The notes under the pieces are model-generated. The model worked only from the letters and a program-made list of their open reading frames with translations. It searched no databases and was not told where the DNA came from. From Ursus arctos (taxonomy: Eukaryota; Chordata; Mammalia; Carnivora; Ursidae): 64,000 nucleotides of DNA. The position numbers and the translations under genes were made by a program. Position 1 is the stretch's first letter. The number at the start of each line of letters is the position of its first letter. Positions 10,359-22,483 of the stretch are shown piece by piece. The DNA lies in assembly GCF_023065955.2 (NCBI RefSeq), contig NW_026622852.1, positions 6,480,423 to 6,544,422 on the forward strand, written 5' to 3'.

Positions 10359-13300
10359 ATGGCATCATTAAAATCTTATCTCTCAATAATCAGTCTCAAT
10401 GTAAATGGTCTAAATGCTCCCATAAAACACCACAGGGCTGCAGATTGTATAAAAAGACATGACCCATCCATTTGCTGTCTACAAGAGACTCATTTTGAAC
10501 CTAAAGATACATTCAGACTGAAAGTAAAGGGATGGAATACCATCTTTCATACCAATGCACCTCAAAAGAAAGCTGGGGTAGCAATTCTCATATCAGACAG
10601 TCTGGATTTTAAACTAAAGACTAGTTAGAGACACTGAAGGGCACTACATTATTCTTAAAGGATGTATCCAACAAGTAGATATGACAATTATAAATATATA
10701 TGCCCCCAACAGGGAAGCAGCAAGATACACAAACCAACTCTTAACCAGAATAAAGAGACATATAGATAAAAATATGTTAATAGTAGGGGACCTCAACACT
10801 CCACTATCAGAAATAGAACACCCATGCAAAAAATTGACAAAGAGACAAGGGCTTTGAATGCCATACTTGATGAGTTGGACCTCATAGATATATATAGAAC
10901 ACTATACCCCAGAACCAAAGAATACTAGTTCTATTCTAATGCCCATGGAACATTCTCAAGAATAGACTATGTTCTGGGGCACAAAACAGGTCTCAACCGA
11001 TACCAAAAGATTGAAATTATTCCCTGCATATTCTCAAACCACAACGCTTTGAAATTGGAACTCAACCACAAGGAAAAATTTGGAAGAAACTCAAACACTT
11101 GGAGAATAAGAACCATCCTGCTCAGGAATGAGTCAATAAACCAGGAAATCAAAAATCAATTAAACAATTTATGGACACCACCCAGAAAGAAAACACAACA
11201 GTCCACAGCCTATGGGATACTGCAAAGGCAGTCCTAAAAGGGAAATACATAGCCATCCAAGCCTCACCCAAAAGAATAGAAAAATCTAAAATGCAGTTTT
11301 TATATTCTCACCTCAAGAAGCTGGAACAGCAACAGAGGGACAGGCCTAATCCACGCACGAGGAAGCAGTTGACCAAGATTAGAGCAGAAATCAATGAATT
11401 AGAAACCAGGAGCACAGTACAGCAGATCACCAGAACTAGAAGCTGGTTCTTTGAGAGAATCAATAAAATTGACAGACCACTGGCAAGATTTGTCCAAAAG
11501 AATAGAGAAAGGACCCAAATTAACAAAATTATGAATGAAAAAGGAAAGGTCACAACCAACACCAATGAAATTGGAAGGATTACTAGAAACTTATATCAAC
11601 AGCTTTATGCCAATAAATTAAGCAATCTGGAAGAGATGGAGGCCTTCCTGGAAACCGATAAACTACCAAGACTGAAACAGGAAGAAATTGATTTTTTAAA
11701 CAGGCCAATTAATTATGAAGAGATTGAGTCAGTGATAAACAACCTTCTAAAAAACAAAACTCCAGGCCCGGACGGTTTTCCTGGGGAATTCTACCAAACA
11801 TTCAAAGAAGAAATAATACCTATTCTCCTAAAGCTATTTCAAAAAAACAGAAACAGAAGGAAAGCTACCAAACTCATTCTATGAGGCCAATATTACCTTG
11901 ATCCCCAAACCAGGCAAAGACCCCATCAAAAAGGAGAATTACAGACCGATTTCCCTAATGAATATGGATGCCAAAATCCTCAACAAGATCCTGGCTAATA
12001 GAATCCAACAGTACATTAAAAAGATTATCCATCATGACCAAGTGGGATTCATACCTGGGATGCAAGGGTGATTCAACATTCACAAATCTATCAGTGTCTA
12101 AGATTTTATTCAGAAAGAAAAATTCAAAAATAATATGATTCTCTCAATAGATGCAGAAAAAGCATTTGACAAAATACAGCATCCTTTCCTGATTAAAACC
12201 CTTCAGAGTGTAGGGATAGACGGTACAGTCCTCAATCTCATAAAAACCATCTATGAAAAGCCTACAGCAAATATTATTCTCAATGGGGAAAAGCTGGAAG
12301 CCTTTCCCTTAAGATCAGGAACACGACAAGGATGCCCACTCTCGCCACTATTATTCAACATAGTACTAGAAGTCCTTGCAACAGCAATCAGACAACAAAA
12401 AGGATAAAAGGTATCCACATCAGCAAAGAGGTCAAAATGTCTCTCTTTGCAGATGACATGATACTCTATATGGAAAACCCAAAAGAATCCACTCCCAAAC
12501 TAGTAGAAGTTATAGAGCAATTCAGTAAGGTTGCAGGATACATAATCAATGCTCAGAAATCAGTTGCATTTCTGTACACCAATAATGAGACTGAAGAAAG
12601 AGAAATTAGGGAATCCATCCCATTTACAATAGCACCAAAAACCATAAGTTACCTTGAAATTAACTTAACCAGAGACGTAATGGATCTATATTCTAGAAAC
12701 TATAAATCACTCTTGAAAGACATTGAGGAAGACACAAAAAGATGGAAAAATATTCCATGCTCATGGATCAGAAGAATTAACATAGTTAAAATGTCCATGC
12801 TACCCAGAGCAATCTACACTTTCAATGCTATACCGATCAAAATACTGATGACATTTTTCAAGGAACTGGAACAAATAGTCCTTAAATTTGTATGGAACCA
12901 GAAAAGGCCCAAATCACCAAGGAACTGTTGAAAAGGAAAAACAAAGCTGGGGGCATCACAATGCTGGATTTCGAGCTGTACTACAAAGCTGTGATCACCA
13001 AGACAGCATGGTACTGGCACAAAAACAGACACGTAGACCAATGGAACAGAATAGAGAAGCCAGAAATGGACCCTCGGCTCTTTGGGCAACTAATCTTTGA
13101 GAAAGCAGGAAAAAACATCCAGTGGAAAAAAGACAGTCTCTTCAATAAATGGTGCTGGGAAAATTGGACAGCTACATGCAAAAGAATGAAACTTGACCAC
13201 TCTCTCACACCATACACAAAGATAAACTCCAAATGGATGAAAGACCTCAATGTGAGACAGGAATCCATCAACATCCTAGAGGAGAACCTAGGCAGCAACC

Positions 13301-14165
13301 TCTACGACATTGGCTAAAGCAACATTTTCATGATACATCTCCAAAGGCAAGAGAAGCAAAAGATAAAATGAACTTGTGGGGCTTCATCAAGATAAAAAGC
13401 TTCTGCACAGCCAAGGAAACAATCAAAAAAACTCAGAGACAGCCCACGGAATGGGAGAATATATTTGTAATTGGCACTACAGATAAAAGACTGGTATCCA
13501 AGATCTACAAAGAACTTCTCAAACTCAATACATGAGAAACATATAAACAAATCATAAAATGGGCAGAAGATATGAACAGACACTTTTCCAATGAAGACGT
13601 ACGAATTGCTAACAGAAACATGAAAAATGTTCAAAATCATTAGCCATCAGGGAAATTCAAATCAAAACCACACTAAGATACCACCTTACGCCAGTTAGAA
13701 TGGCAAAAATTGACAAGGCAAGAAACAACAATTGTTGGAGAGGTTGTGGAGAAAGGGGATCCCTCCTACATTGTTGGTGGGAGTGCAGGTTGGTGCAGCC
13801 ACTCTGGAAAACAGTGTGGAGGTCCCTTAAAAAGTTAAAAATTGAGCTACCCTATGACCCAGCCATTGCACTACTGGGTATTTACCCCAAAGATACAGAC
13901 GGTGAAGAGAAGGGCCATATGCACCCCAATGTTCATAGCAGCATTGTCCACAATAACTAAATCGTGGAAGGAACCGAGATGCCCTTCAACAGATGACTGG
14001 ATTAAGAAGATGTGGTCCATATAGACAATGGAATATTACTCAGCTATCAAAAAGAATGATTTCTCAACATTTTCTGCAACATGGTTGGCACTGGAGGATA
14101 TTAATGCTAAGTGAAATAAGTCACACAGAGAAAGACAATTATCAGATGGTTTCTCTCATCTATGG
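10359..14165 (+). pseudogene. L1 ORF2 (endonuclease, reverse transcriptase, zinc knuckle), multiply frameshifted
   Basis: ORF2 starts MASLKSYLSIISLNVNGLNA, the conserved endonuclease N-terminus. An extra base just before 10626 creates a TAG at 10626-10628. Later open pieces fall in alternating frames: 11171-11884 (linker and RT start, [14 protein letters not shown]), 12135-12407 ([15 protein letters not shown] and [12 protein letters not shown] motifs), 12332-12931 (catalytic FADD, codons at 12446-12457), 12892-13317, and 13700-13960 with the C-terminal cysteine motif [18 protein letters not shown]. All domains are present in order, but at least five frame changes make the protein non-functional. 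Confidence 0.93.
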
Positions 14166-14456
14166 AACATAAGAACTAGGAAGATCAGTAGGGGAAGGAA
14201 GGGATAAAGAAAGGGGGGTAATCAGAAGGGGGAATGAAGCATGAGAGACTATGGACTCTGAGAAACAAACTGAGGGCTTCAGAGGGGAGGGGGGTGGGGG
14301 AATGGGATAGACTGGTGATGGGTAGTAAGGGGGCATGTATTGCATGGTGCGCTGGGTGTTATACGCAACTAATGAGTCATCAAACTTTACATCAGAAACC
14401 AGGGTTGTACTGTATGGTGACTAACATAATATAATAAAAAAACATTAAAAAAAAAT
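14166..14456 (+). other. L1 3'UTR and A-rich tail
   Basis: Begins after the ORF2 stop with 'gaactaggaagatcagtagg', contains a G-rich run (gaggggaggggggtggggga near 14285, typical of L1 3'UTRs) and ends in aataatataataaaaaaaca followed by an A run. The same 3'UTR lies in antisense at 32836-33147. Confidence 0.85.
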
Positions 14457-16869
14457 ACTGCCTCGTATCCAAAAAAAGAGAGAAAAAGATGAAAAACAAA
14501 ATTTTTGTCTTTATAAGAAAACACAATGAATAAAAGTTGCAATATCTTATAGTATATACTAAGTAGCAAAGTTCAAGTGTAAAAAATAATGAATATGAAA
14601 GAAATAATTATGTTTAAAATGTTCATGTGTAATTTTTTTGTTGTTTATTACAATTCAAGAACACTAACAAATCATCTCTATGCCACTGTGACCCTGTATT
14701 AGCACTCATATATACGTATACATTGCACACAAATCTGCAATGTGGACTCAGGTGATGCTGAGGAACTTACCACATGAAATTTGCTGAAAGACAGATTCAG
14801 ATTGTTCATAATATAGGCATACTTTTTTTTAAAAATAAAAGAACAAATAAATAAAGAGTGTGCAACTCTCATCATTATACTTGATAGGACCAAAATTATA
14901 ATTTTAACCCTGTAAAGATAGGCCTAACTTTGTCAATATGTGTATGAATGCTAAAATATAAGATTACACTATAGAGGAGATATTTTACTCCAGTTCAATG
15001 AAAGTAGACAAAAAAATCAATAAGGCAACAAACATTTTTATGAAGTCCACTGTTTTTCCAGTATCCTTTAAAAACAAACAAAATAAGTCTTTTTTTAGGG
15101 TATTGCAACAGTCCAGAGAAATAATGTCATTTAGAAAGAAGAAAAAAAATACAGAGAAGAAATAAAATTTCTTTTAAGATGATCGAGAAGTCTATAATTT
15201 TGTAAATCTAAAACCACATATTGCCAAAGGCAGGCTTCAAAAGAAAATAACTATACCACATAGAAAGAAAGGAGTTGACATATTACTCAAAAATATAGGT
15301 ATTTTGAACACTCATTCAGTTAGATCTTTTGCAACTGTCTTTATTTAAGCAATAAACTACTTGATTTTTTACAGAGCCTAGACTTTTAATATATAATACT
15401 TTGACCCCTCAATAACCTACATATGACAAATTCAATTGTTAATATATTAGCTAAACAACAGTGGCATTAATGTAGTCATGCTGCTAGGGGAAAGCGTCAA
15501 CACTCACCTAACTCATTTCCAATTCTTGTGGAAGTCTCTTCACTAGCCTGTGGCTTATAAGAATTTTTGGACTGGCCTTGGTCTGAAGCCAATTCAATCA
15601 CATCGGCTTTTTATTTGAACAATCTTTTCCTTACTGGAAGTTGAGAATAGAGTGATTCTATGGTAGTAAAATGTTCTAATATACTGTATGTATATTGAAA
15701 CCCTATAAAGCTCCAATTTTCCTATGCATGTGCTCTATTTAAAAAGAAAAAAAAAACCATTATGGTGGCTCTTTCTATCTGTTTAGTTCATACACAAGAC
15801 TGGGGAAGAAATGCCAGTGCCAGGGTGACAGGGTCTGACTAACAAACCTTGTTGTAGAAGGAAAGTGGTTTATTAGGAGACCTATGAAAGTTCTCAAACT
15901 CATACCAGGTTGCCTTGGACCTAGCTCTAGAAAGAAATACACCTACTGGAAATACAATTAAATATTTTATAATTAATTTTCTGTCTCAGTGGGAAGAGAA
16001 GAATCATTATAAATAAAAATACTTCATTAAATTTGAGATTAAATTTTTCAATATATCCTCAGGAATGTACATTTAGGATTGGTGACAGAAGTCAGTTTGA
16101 GTATACAATTAAGTCTCTCACTATATATTTCTATCTTTGTATTTTCATGTGTTAAGAATTAAAGGAAAACTTTTTGATTCTTAAATATAACTTCACTATT
16201 TGTAAACCTGATTCGGTGGCCTCGCATAGCTGCAGCTAAAGAGGCTAATTCAACTTACTCTTTATTTTCCTCTCTAGGTAATGGTTAGAGACAATAATTT
16301 GATAATTCAGAAAAATCATCACACACTAGTATCTGCTATTTTTATAAGTGTGGAAATTTATAGGTTTTTTTGTTTTACACTCCCATTAGTTTATTGATTT
16401 TACTTACAAATTCTTAATACTTCTTAATACTTAATATATTTTAGAATTGCTTCTTAAAGCACTCCAATCATATCATTCTTCCTTTATTTAAATTATTCTA
16501 AGTTTGGAGCAAATAGTTTTATCTTTTATTCTGCCAAGGAACCTAAAAATCTCAGACTCAGATGAAACTCTAAGGCTAACCCATCTGCTGAAATATCAGT
16601 CCCATTAGTTCTCTGAATTCATAATTTAAGAACTGCAAATAGAAGGAAAATGGTTGATTAAAGATGCTGAAATAACACTAAGTAGGGTAAACATCTTTTA
16701 GGTTTAAAAAATTAAATCACAACTTTTGATTGTGGATTTTAAAAAGTAGTGTGACATATATTTTTCTACAGTAAGTTGTCACAATTTTGGAGATGTTTAA
16801 AGGCAATACATGTCTATAAGAGCATTGAATAGCAGGGAATAGGCTTTTACATAGTGAAACAACTCAATA
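14457..16869. other. Unique AT-rich DNA
   Basis: No gene or clear repeat recognised. 14457-14520 has a second A-rich run discussed under findings. The rest is unique noncoding sequence without long open frames. Confidence 0.5.
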
Positions 16870-17015
16870 CACATTTACTGAACACTCACATAGTCTATTG
16901 TGGTCCATTCTCCATAAAATAATGGCTTGTTATTTCACTGTAATTCCAAGACAGAGAAAAAAGATATTCCCAAGGTCTCGCAAGCAATATTTAAAAGAAT
17001 GAGAAATAAAACTTT
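16870..17015 (-). repeat. MIR SINE, antisense, degraded
   Basis: The order atttactgaacactcacata, 'taaaataatggcttgtta', 'gacagagaaaaaagatattc' and 'caaggtctcgcaagcaa' follows the MIR consensus in antisense, with heavy decay. Recognised by eye. Confidence 0.5.
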
Positions 17016-18880
17016 GATTTTTTAAAAATGAAATCCACAACCTTTGGGTTTTTCAAGATTTCCTTTCACATTAGGAAAAGTGAGAAGACCAGATATCATG
17101 AGAGCTTTGAAACTCTCACACAAATGAGCTGGTCGATTATAACACCTTCTCAAGTAGCATTTGATTTGTGCTGCAAAATTATATCTGTAGCAAAATATCA
17201 TAACATGAAAATATCAGCAATTATCTTAAGAAACATAGAAAAGATAATGTAAAAATTGGATCACTATTAAAACTGTAATGTGTGTGCAACAGTCCCCATA
17301 TATTATAGTCTATCTCTTAAATGACTGTGGTTATATAGAGCATACTCTTAGAACCCATGTATTCTTTTGTTTCACACATTTGGGAACTGTCTAGAAGTCT
17401 CCTGTGTGTATATGTGTATTTCATCTGGAAGTATTTTTCCTTTTCTCTACTTACTCCTTTTCCTTTAGCCTCAAGATATGTGTATCGGAATGGCAGATCA
17501 AAGGTTTAGAAGTTACTGTTTTCACTTGATACTATTCAAATTTCATTCTAAGTATTTTCATGCTGATACCCCTACCAAAAAAAAATCTTTTATAGATAAC
17601 TCGCAGAATCAGACAACAAACTGCTAATTTCAACTTGACATTTCATTAGCTGCTTGGATACATATATTTGTCCACAATACCCAAGAATATATTGAAAAAT
17701 GGGACAATATTTCAAAAATAAGATAAAGGGAAAATTAATATTACATACCAATATATAAAACATAGGCCCATGTAAACAAAACATAAGCAACATAATCAAA
17801 TTACATTTTCTAAAGATGTGACACAGTAGAAGGTATAAATTTCAACCATGCTTACTGTTATAGGGTTTCTTCCACACTCTTGGTTAGTTACAAAGTAATC
17901 TGACATAATAAAAGAATTGAACCTTCCTGTAGTCAACTCTCAGAGGCCAACTGCTGTTCACACACATCTTGTAAAGTGGTATTAGAAAATATATTTCTGT
18001 TTGGGCTTTTATTCTGTTTTATTTGTACATAAGAATTATAGCAAAACTATGAAGTTTTGGTTCCCAAATAAGAGCAATCCTTGAAATGCTGTCTGCTTGT
18101 GGACTCACTGTTTTTAAGTCACTCCTTTTTCCTCAACTTTGTAAACAGCTGCCTCAACTGCAAAATGGGTGATTGTCCAGTGCCAATTTGCAAAACAATT
18201 CCTTTACAAATGATTGTATTTTGTTTGCAAAGCTGAGACCACCAGTATATCACAATCTGGTTTGAAAAAAACAGCAAAGATAAATGGGAACTAGAGAAGC
18301 AAAATCAAGCAAGAATACAGATTTTCACTTTAAAAATTAAGAAAAAAATCCAGTGTGTTAAATAGTGACTTTCTTCATTTATTTTTTGCTGCTGGAGTGT
18401 CCTTTGTCTTTTAATGTTATTATGTGCATCTGATTGGACTCTAGGGATTTATCATTTTTGTTCTTTCAATAAAGGGCACAACTTTACTTTTATTTAAAAA
18501 CAGATCTTTAATTTAAAGCAGTTTTTCTTTCTGTATTACTTGAAATAATAGATTGTAAAGCCTGTTGAACAGAACAGTTATCATTCATGCAATGCTATCT
18601 ATTTTCCTCAGTAGATATAAGATGGCTGATATCTTACTATATCCCCAGAATGTAAACCAAGGCTTAGTAATATATTCAATAATCAGCCTACTATAGTATT
18701 CAATGTTAGGTTCTACTAATTAGCACTTAATAATTAATAATTAATGTCAATGTACCAATATGTCCAGAGGGCTCTCCGTTGTTTCACACACTCCAAGCAA
18801 ATGCCTGTCATATAGACCTATTATTATGCTTCCATTTGAAAATGCTCGTGTCACTTTTTTTTTTTTTTTACATTACAAAG
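17016..18880. other. Unique sequence, candidate conserved block near 17.94-18.26 kb
   Basis: No repeat or gene recognised. The segment 17940-18260 has a mixed, non-repetitive composition and is discussed under findings. Confidence 0.45.
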
Positions 18881-19014
18881 ACAGTATTGTGTAATGGGAC
18901 ACATACTGGTTTGAGAATCAGTGTCATATTCCAAGCCTGGCTTACTGATTAGCTGCGTGTTCTTTGGTTAGGTCATGTAATCTCTATTTTTCATCTGCAA
19001 ACAGGGAGCATTTG
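18881..19014 (+). repeat. MIR SINE, sense
   Basis: Follows the MIR core in order: acagtattgtgtaatggg, then 'gcctggcttactgattagct', 'gttaggtcatgtaatctcta' and 'catctgcaaacagggagcat'. Diverged, as expected for an ancient mammalian SINE. Confidence 0.8.
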
Positions 19015-20559
19015 AGAATTAGTGTCTCCCAATTCGTACTCTAAGAACATCTGATCTGAAACTTTGGTATTATGTAATATATATGTATTAGTTCTATTGC
19101 ATCATGATTCGGGGTCCAATTCTAATACACATATTAGATTCTAAACATATTAAAATATAAAGTGATTCTTAAACATGTTAGAATATAAAAAAATCAGACT
19201 ACATTAGTTCTGAGGCTCCTTCCAGTTCCTGATATCCTATGAATCTAAATTTCAATGAAATAATTACATATGCAAAGTGTCAAATAAAAAAAATCTGGTC
19301 TTAGGTAAGGAGAGACTTAATTAGAAAAGATTACTGTAATAAGGAGTGGGGACAATTGTAATGGGGCAGGGAGGGAGACTACAATAAAGAATGGCAAATA
19401 TCTCAAAAGTTAAGTAAATAAGCACTTTTCTTTTAATGGAGGAGTGAACAAGAGTAGACAGAATGGGTTGTGAAGGTGTGGGATAACAAGGTGGCACAAC
19501 TAAACAGTTGATCAGGGAATGTTTATCCTTGAAATCAGCCAATTCTCAGGAGGGGCCCTTAAAGAAGGACTGTATGCTGCCTCCACTGAAAGAGTTCCAA
19601 GAGTCAAGGGAAGAGCTTAACTTGGTTAGTCCCTTAACAAGCTTTTATTCTGATTAATCAGCTAGGACAAACAGTTCAGCTAATATCTAGAAGGAAAGGA
19701 TGGGAATTTGAATGGTCTGGGTCTGGCCTTGTCCCAGGTAACCAAGGTGGGGAATCTGTGAGTCCTATCTCAGTATGTGATGAAGGGGGGGATTCCTTGC
19801 ACTAAGCTATTGACTGAACACAAAATCTGGGCAGTTTTCTTAATATTGCTGTTTTGCAAGGCTCGGGTGCAATTCAATGTTGTGAAAAGCAACTTCTGAA
19901 TTAGGTAGAAAAATAAATATTTTGAGACTATTATGGAAAAGAAACTCTCAGTTTCAAAACTCCACGGGAAAAAACACCGTTAAATTAAAGTTGTACTTCT
20001 TCAGCAAAAACTTTGAAGATTTGAGTCTTCACAGAAGCAGAAGACAGGCCTCAGTTTAGTGTAGTACTTCATTCTCTCAGGGTGCTATTTTGTGAAAGCA
20101 TCCTGCTGCAACTTTATTTCACAAAGGTGACCTACTCCCTCACAACCCTGGATTAATATACTTGACCTTTTGTAGATAAGAATTATGTATATTATATATA
20201 CTCATAATATATACTTATATTTATAATATATAATACTTTATTGAATATGTATATGAAGCTCCTTGTCAGCTTAGTGTTCCCAGCATAGGAATGCTTGGCA
20301 AGCCGCAGATGGAGAACAACAGCAGTGAATGTGGGGCATCCAGCTCCCAGATTGCTCCAAGCAGAGTCTAAACTATCTTACATAACAATGAATGTATTAA
20401 ACATTCACACAGCTGCTTGTTATCAAAATTGCTTATATCGTAGTTTTTAATAATAACTCTTTTGATTTCCTGGAGTGTATCATCACTACTTAGCAGGAAA
20501 GAAATATCCTTTTCCTAGGGTATTCCACCCCTTTATTCCAGCCTGCCTTCCCTGCCCCC
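19015..20559. other. Unique sequence with AT-rich patch
   Basis: 19320-19900 is relatively GC-rich and might be an old LTR, but I cannot place it in a family. 20180-20255 is an alternating A/T low-complexity patch. No gene seen. Confidence 0.4.

Positions 20560-20602
<43 letters not shown>
20560..20602. repeat. (AC)n microsatellite
   Basis: About 21 uninterrupted AC dinucleotides. Confidence 0.98.
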
Positions 20603-20604
<2 letters not shown>

Positions 20605-21229
20605 TTATAATGAACCACTCAAAGAGAAAAATGTGGAACAGTTAGAAGGGTCTATGCTCCTCTCTCATAGAACTGAGTACTGTTTATAAGCATGCTTGAC
20701 AATTCATCCAGTATGTTTTGTTTATGGGAAAAGTTTGGTTGGTGTAGTGGATAAATAATCTCTTCATAAATGCATCTGTGTTGTTGCTTGCAGAGTATGT
20801 CTATATATAGACTCTCCAAAAGAATTTTCTTTCTTCAGGAGTTCATGAGACAATAGCAAATCATTCTCAGCCTTGAATTTCATTAACTGCTTATATGATG
20901 CTTATTTTTATAAAAAGGTTAGGATGGAGGTAGAGAATCTGCCCATACCGAGGATCAAGATTAATTCTTTGGAATATTTTTTTAGTACTCTTTAAAATAT
21001 ACTGACATATCGAATCACCTAACTTCTGGTCTTAGTTTAGAAATTATTATCTTAAAGTAATTCTAAAAGACGTTTTTTAGGAAAAAAAATCTTGGAAATA
21101 TTGTAAAGAGTTTGCAACTATTATTAAAATATATTAATGCCACGAATTAATATTAACTAAAATATATTAATTTTAATGATATCTGCAGAATTAACTCTGC
21201 TTGATCAACATTTTACAGTGTTCAATTGT
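20603..21229. other. Unique AT-rich spacer
   Basis: Nothing recognisable apart from AT-rich runs. Confidence 0.45.
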
Positions 21230-21449
21230 TTTTAATTAAGTTTTTTATTTTAATTCCAGTATAGTTAACACACAGTGTTATATTAGGTTCAGGTTCACAA
21301 TGTAATGATTCAGCAATTCTACACATTACTCAGTGCTCATAATAGTAAGTGTACTCTTAATCCCCTTCACCTGTTTCACCCATCCTCCGACCCACCTCCC
21401 CTTTGGTAACCATCAGTTTGTTTTCTATAGTTAAGAGTCTGTTTCTTGG

Positions 21450-21652
21450 GGCGCCTGGGTGGCTCAGTCGTTTAGTGTCTGCCTTCGACTCAGGGCGTGA
21501 ACCCAGCGGTCTGGGATGGAGCCCCACATCAAGCTCCTCCGCTGGGAGCCTGCTTCTTCCTCTCCCACTCCCCCTGCTTGTGTTCCCTCTCTCGCTGGCT
21601 GTCTGTCTCTCTGTCAAACAAATATATAAAATCTTTAAAAAAAAAGAAAAAA
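21450..21652 (+). mobile_element. Can-SINE, sense
   Basis: Head gcgcctgggtggctcagtcg, CT-rich middle and A-rich tail. Flanked by a 14-bp direct repeat with one mismatch (agtctgtttcttgg at 21436-21449, agtctgttccttgg at 21653-21666). Inserted in the L1 3'UTR. Confidence 0.94.
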
Positions 21653-22483
21653 AGTCTGTTCCTTGGTTTTTGTCTTTTTTTTCTTTGCTCGTTTGTTTTG
21701 TTTCTTAAATTCCACATATGGATGAATCATATGGTATTTGTCTTTCTCTGACTGACTTATTTCACTTAACCTTATACACCCTAGCTCCATCCATGATGTT
21801 CCAAATGGCACGATTCCATTTCTTTTTATGGCTGAATAATATTCAATTACATATATTTACCACGCTTTCTTATTCTATTCATCAATTGATGGACACTTGG
21901 GCTGCTTCCAAATTTTGGCTATTGTAAATGATGCTGTAATAAACATAGGGGTGCATGAATACATTTGATTTAGTATTTTTGTATTTTGAGATAAATACCC
22001 AATAATGTGATTATTGGATTGTAAGGTAGTTCTATTTTTAACATTTTAAGGAAACGCCACTATGTTTTCCGGAATGGCTGCACTAGTTTTCAATTCCCCT
22101 AACAGTGGAAATGGGTTCCTTTTTCTCCACATCCTCATCAACACCTGTTATTTCTTATGTTTTTGATTTTATCCATTCTGACAGGTGTAAGGTGATACTT
22201 CATTGTAATTTTGATTTACATTTTTCTGATGGTAGTTAAGGATAAACATCTTTTCATGTGTCTGTTAGCCATCTGGATGTCTTTGGGGAAATGTCTGGCT
22301 TCTGCCCTTTTTTAAATTGGATTATTCATTTTTAGGATGTTGTTTTATAAATCTTTTATATATTTTCAATACTAACCTTTTATCAGATATGTCATTTGTA
22401 AATATCTTCTATTCCATAGGTTGCCTTTTAGTTTAGTTGATTGTTTCCTTCACTGTGCAGAAGCTTTATATTGTGATGAAGTC

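Larger units (their letters stand above)
8470..14456 (+). mobile_element. Full-length L1 retrotransposon (inactivated), sense
   Basis: About 5.99 kb with all L1 parts in order: 5'UTR/promoter (8470 to about 9385), ORF1 (about 9385-10286), a short inter-ORF region, ORF2 (10359 to about 14165), 3'UTR and A-rich tail (to 14456). Length is normal for an autonomous mammalian L1. Both ORFs are broken by frameshifts and stops, so the copy is dead, yet long stretches stay readable, which points to moderate age. No convincing target-site duplication is visible. The 3' end is the same family as the young truncated copy at 32836-34228. Confidence 0.97.

Noticed and set aside
11171..11884. 237-codon open frame as a gene
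   Set aside because: L1 ORF2 linker and RT start ([14 protein letters not shown]) within the full-length L1.
8440..14520. Target-site duplication for the full-length L1
   Set aside because: Only loose A-rich similarities (agaaaatgaatac against agatgaaaaac); no convincing repeat.
14700..14800. Possible MER5-type element ('actcaggtgatgctgaggaa')
   Set aside because: Only a single short match, and no terminal inverted repeats found.
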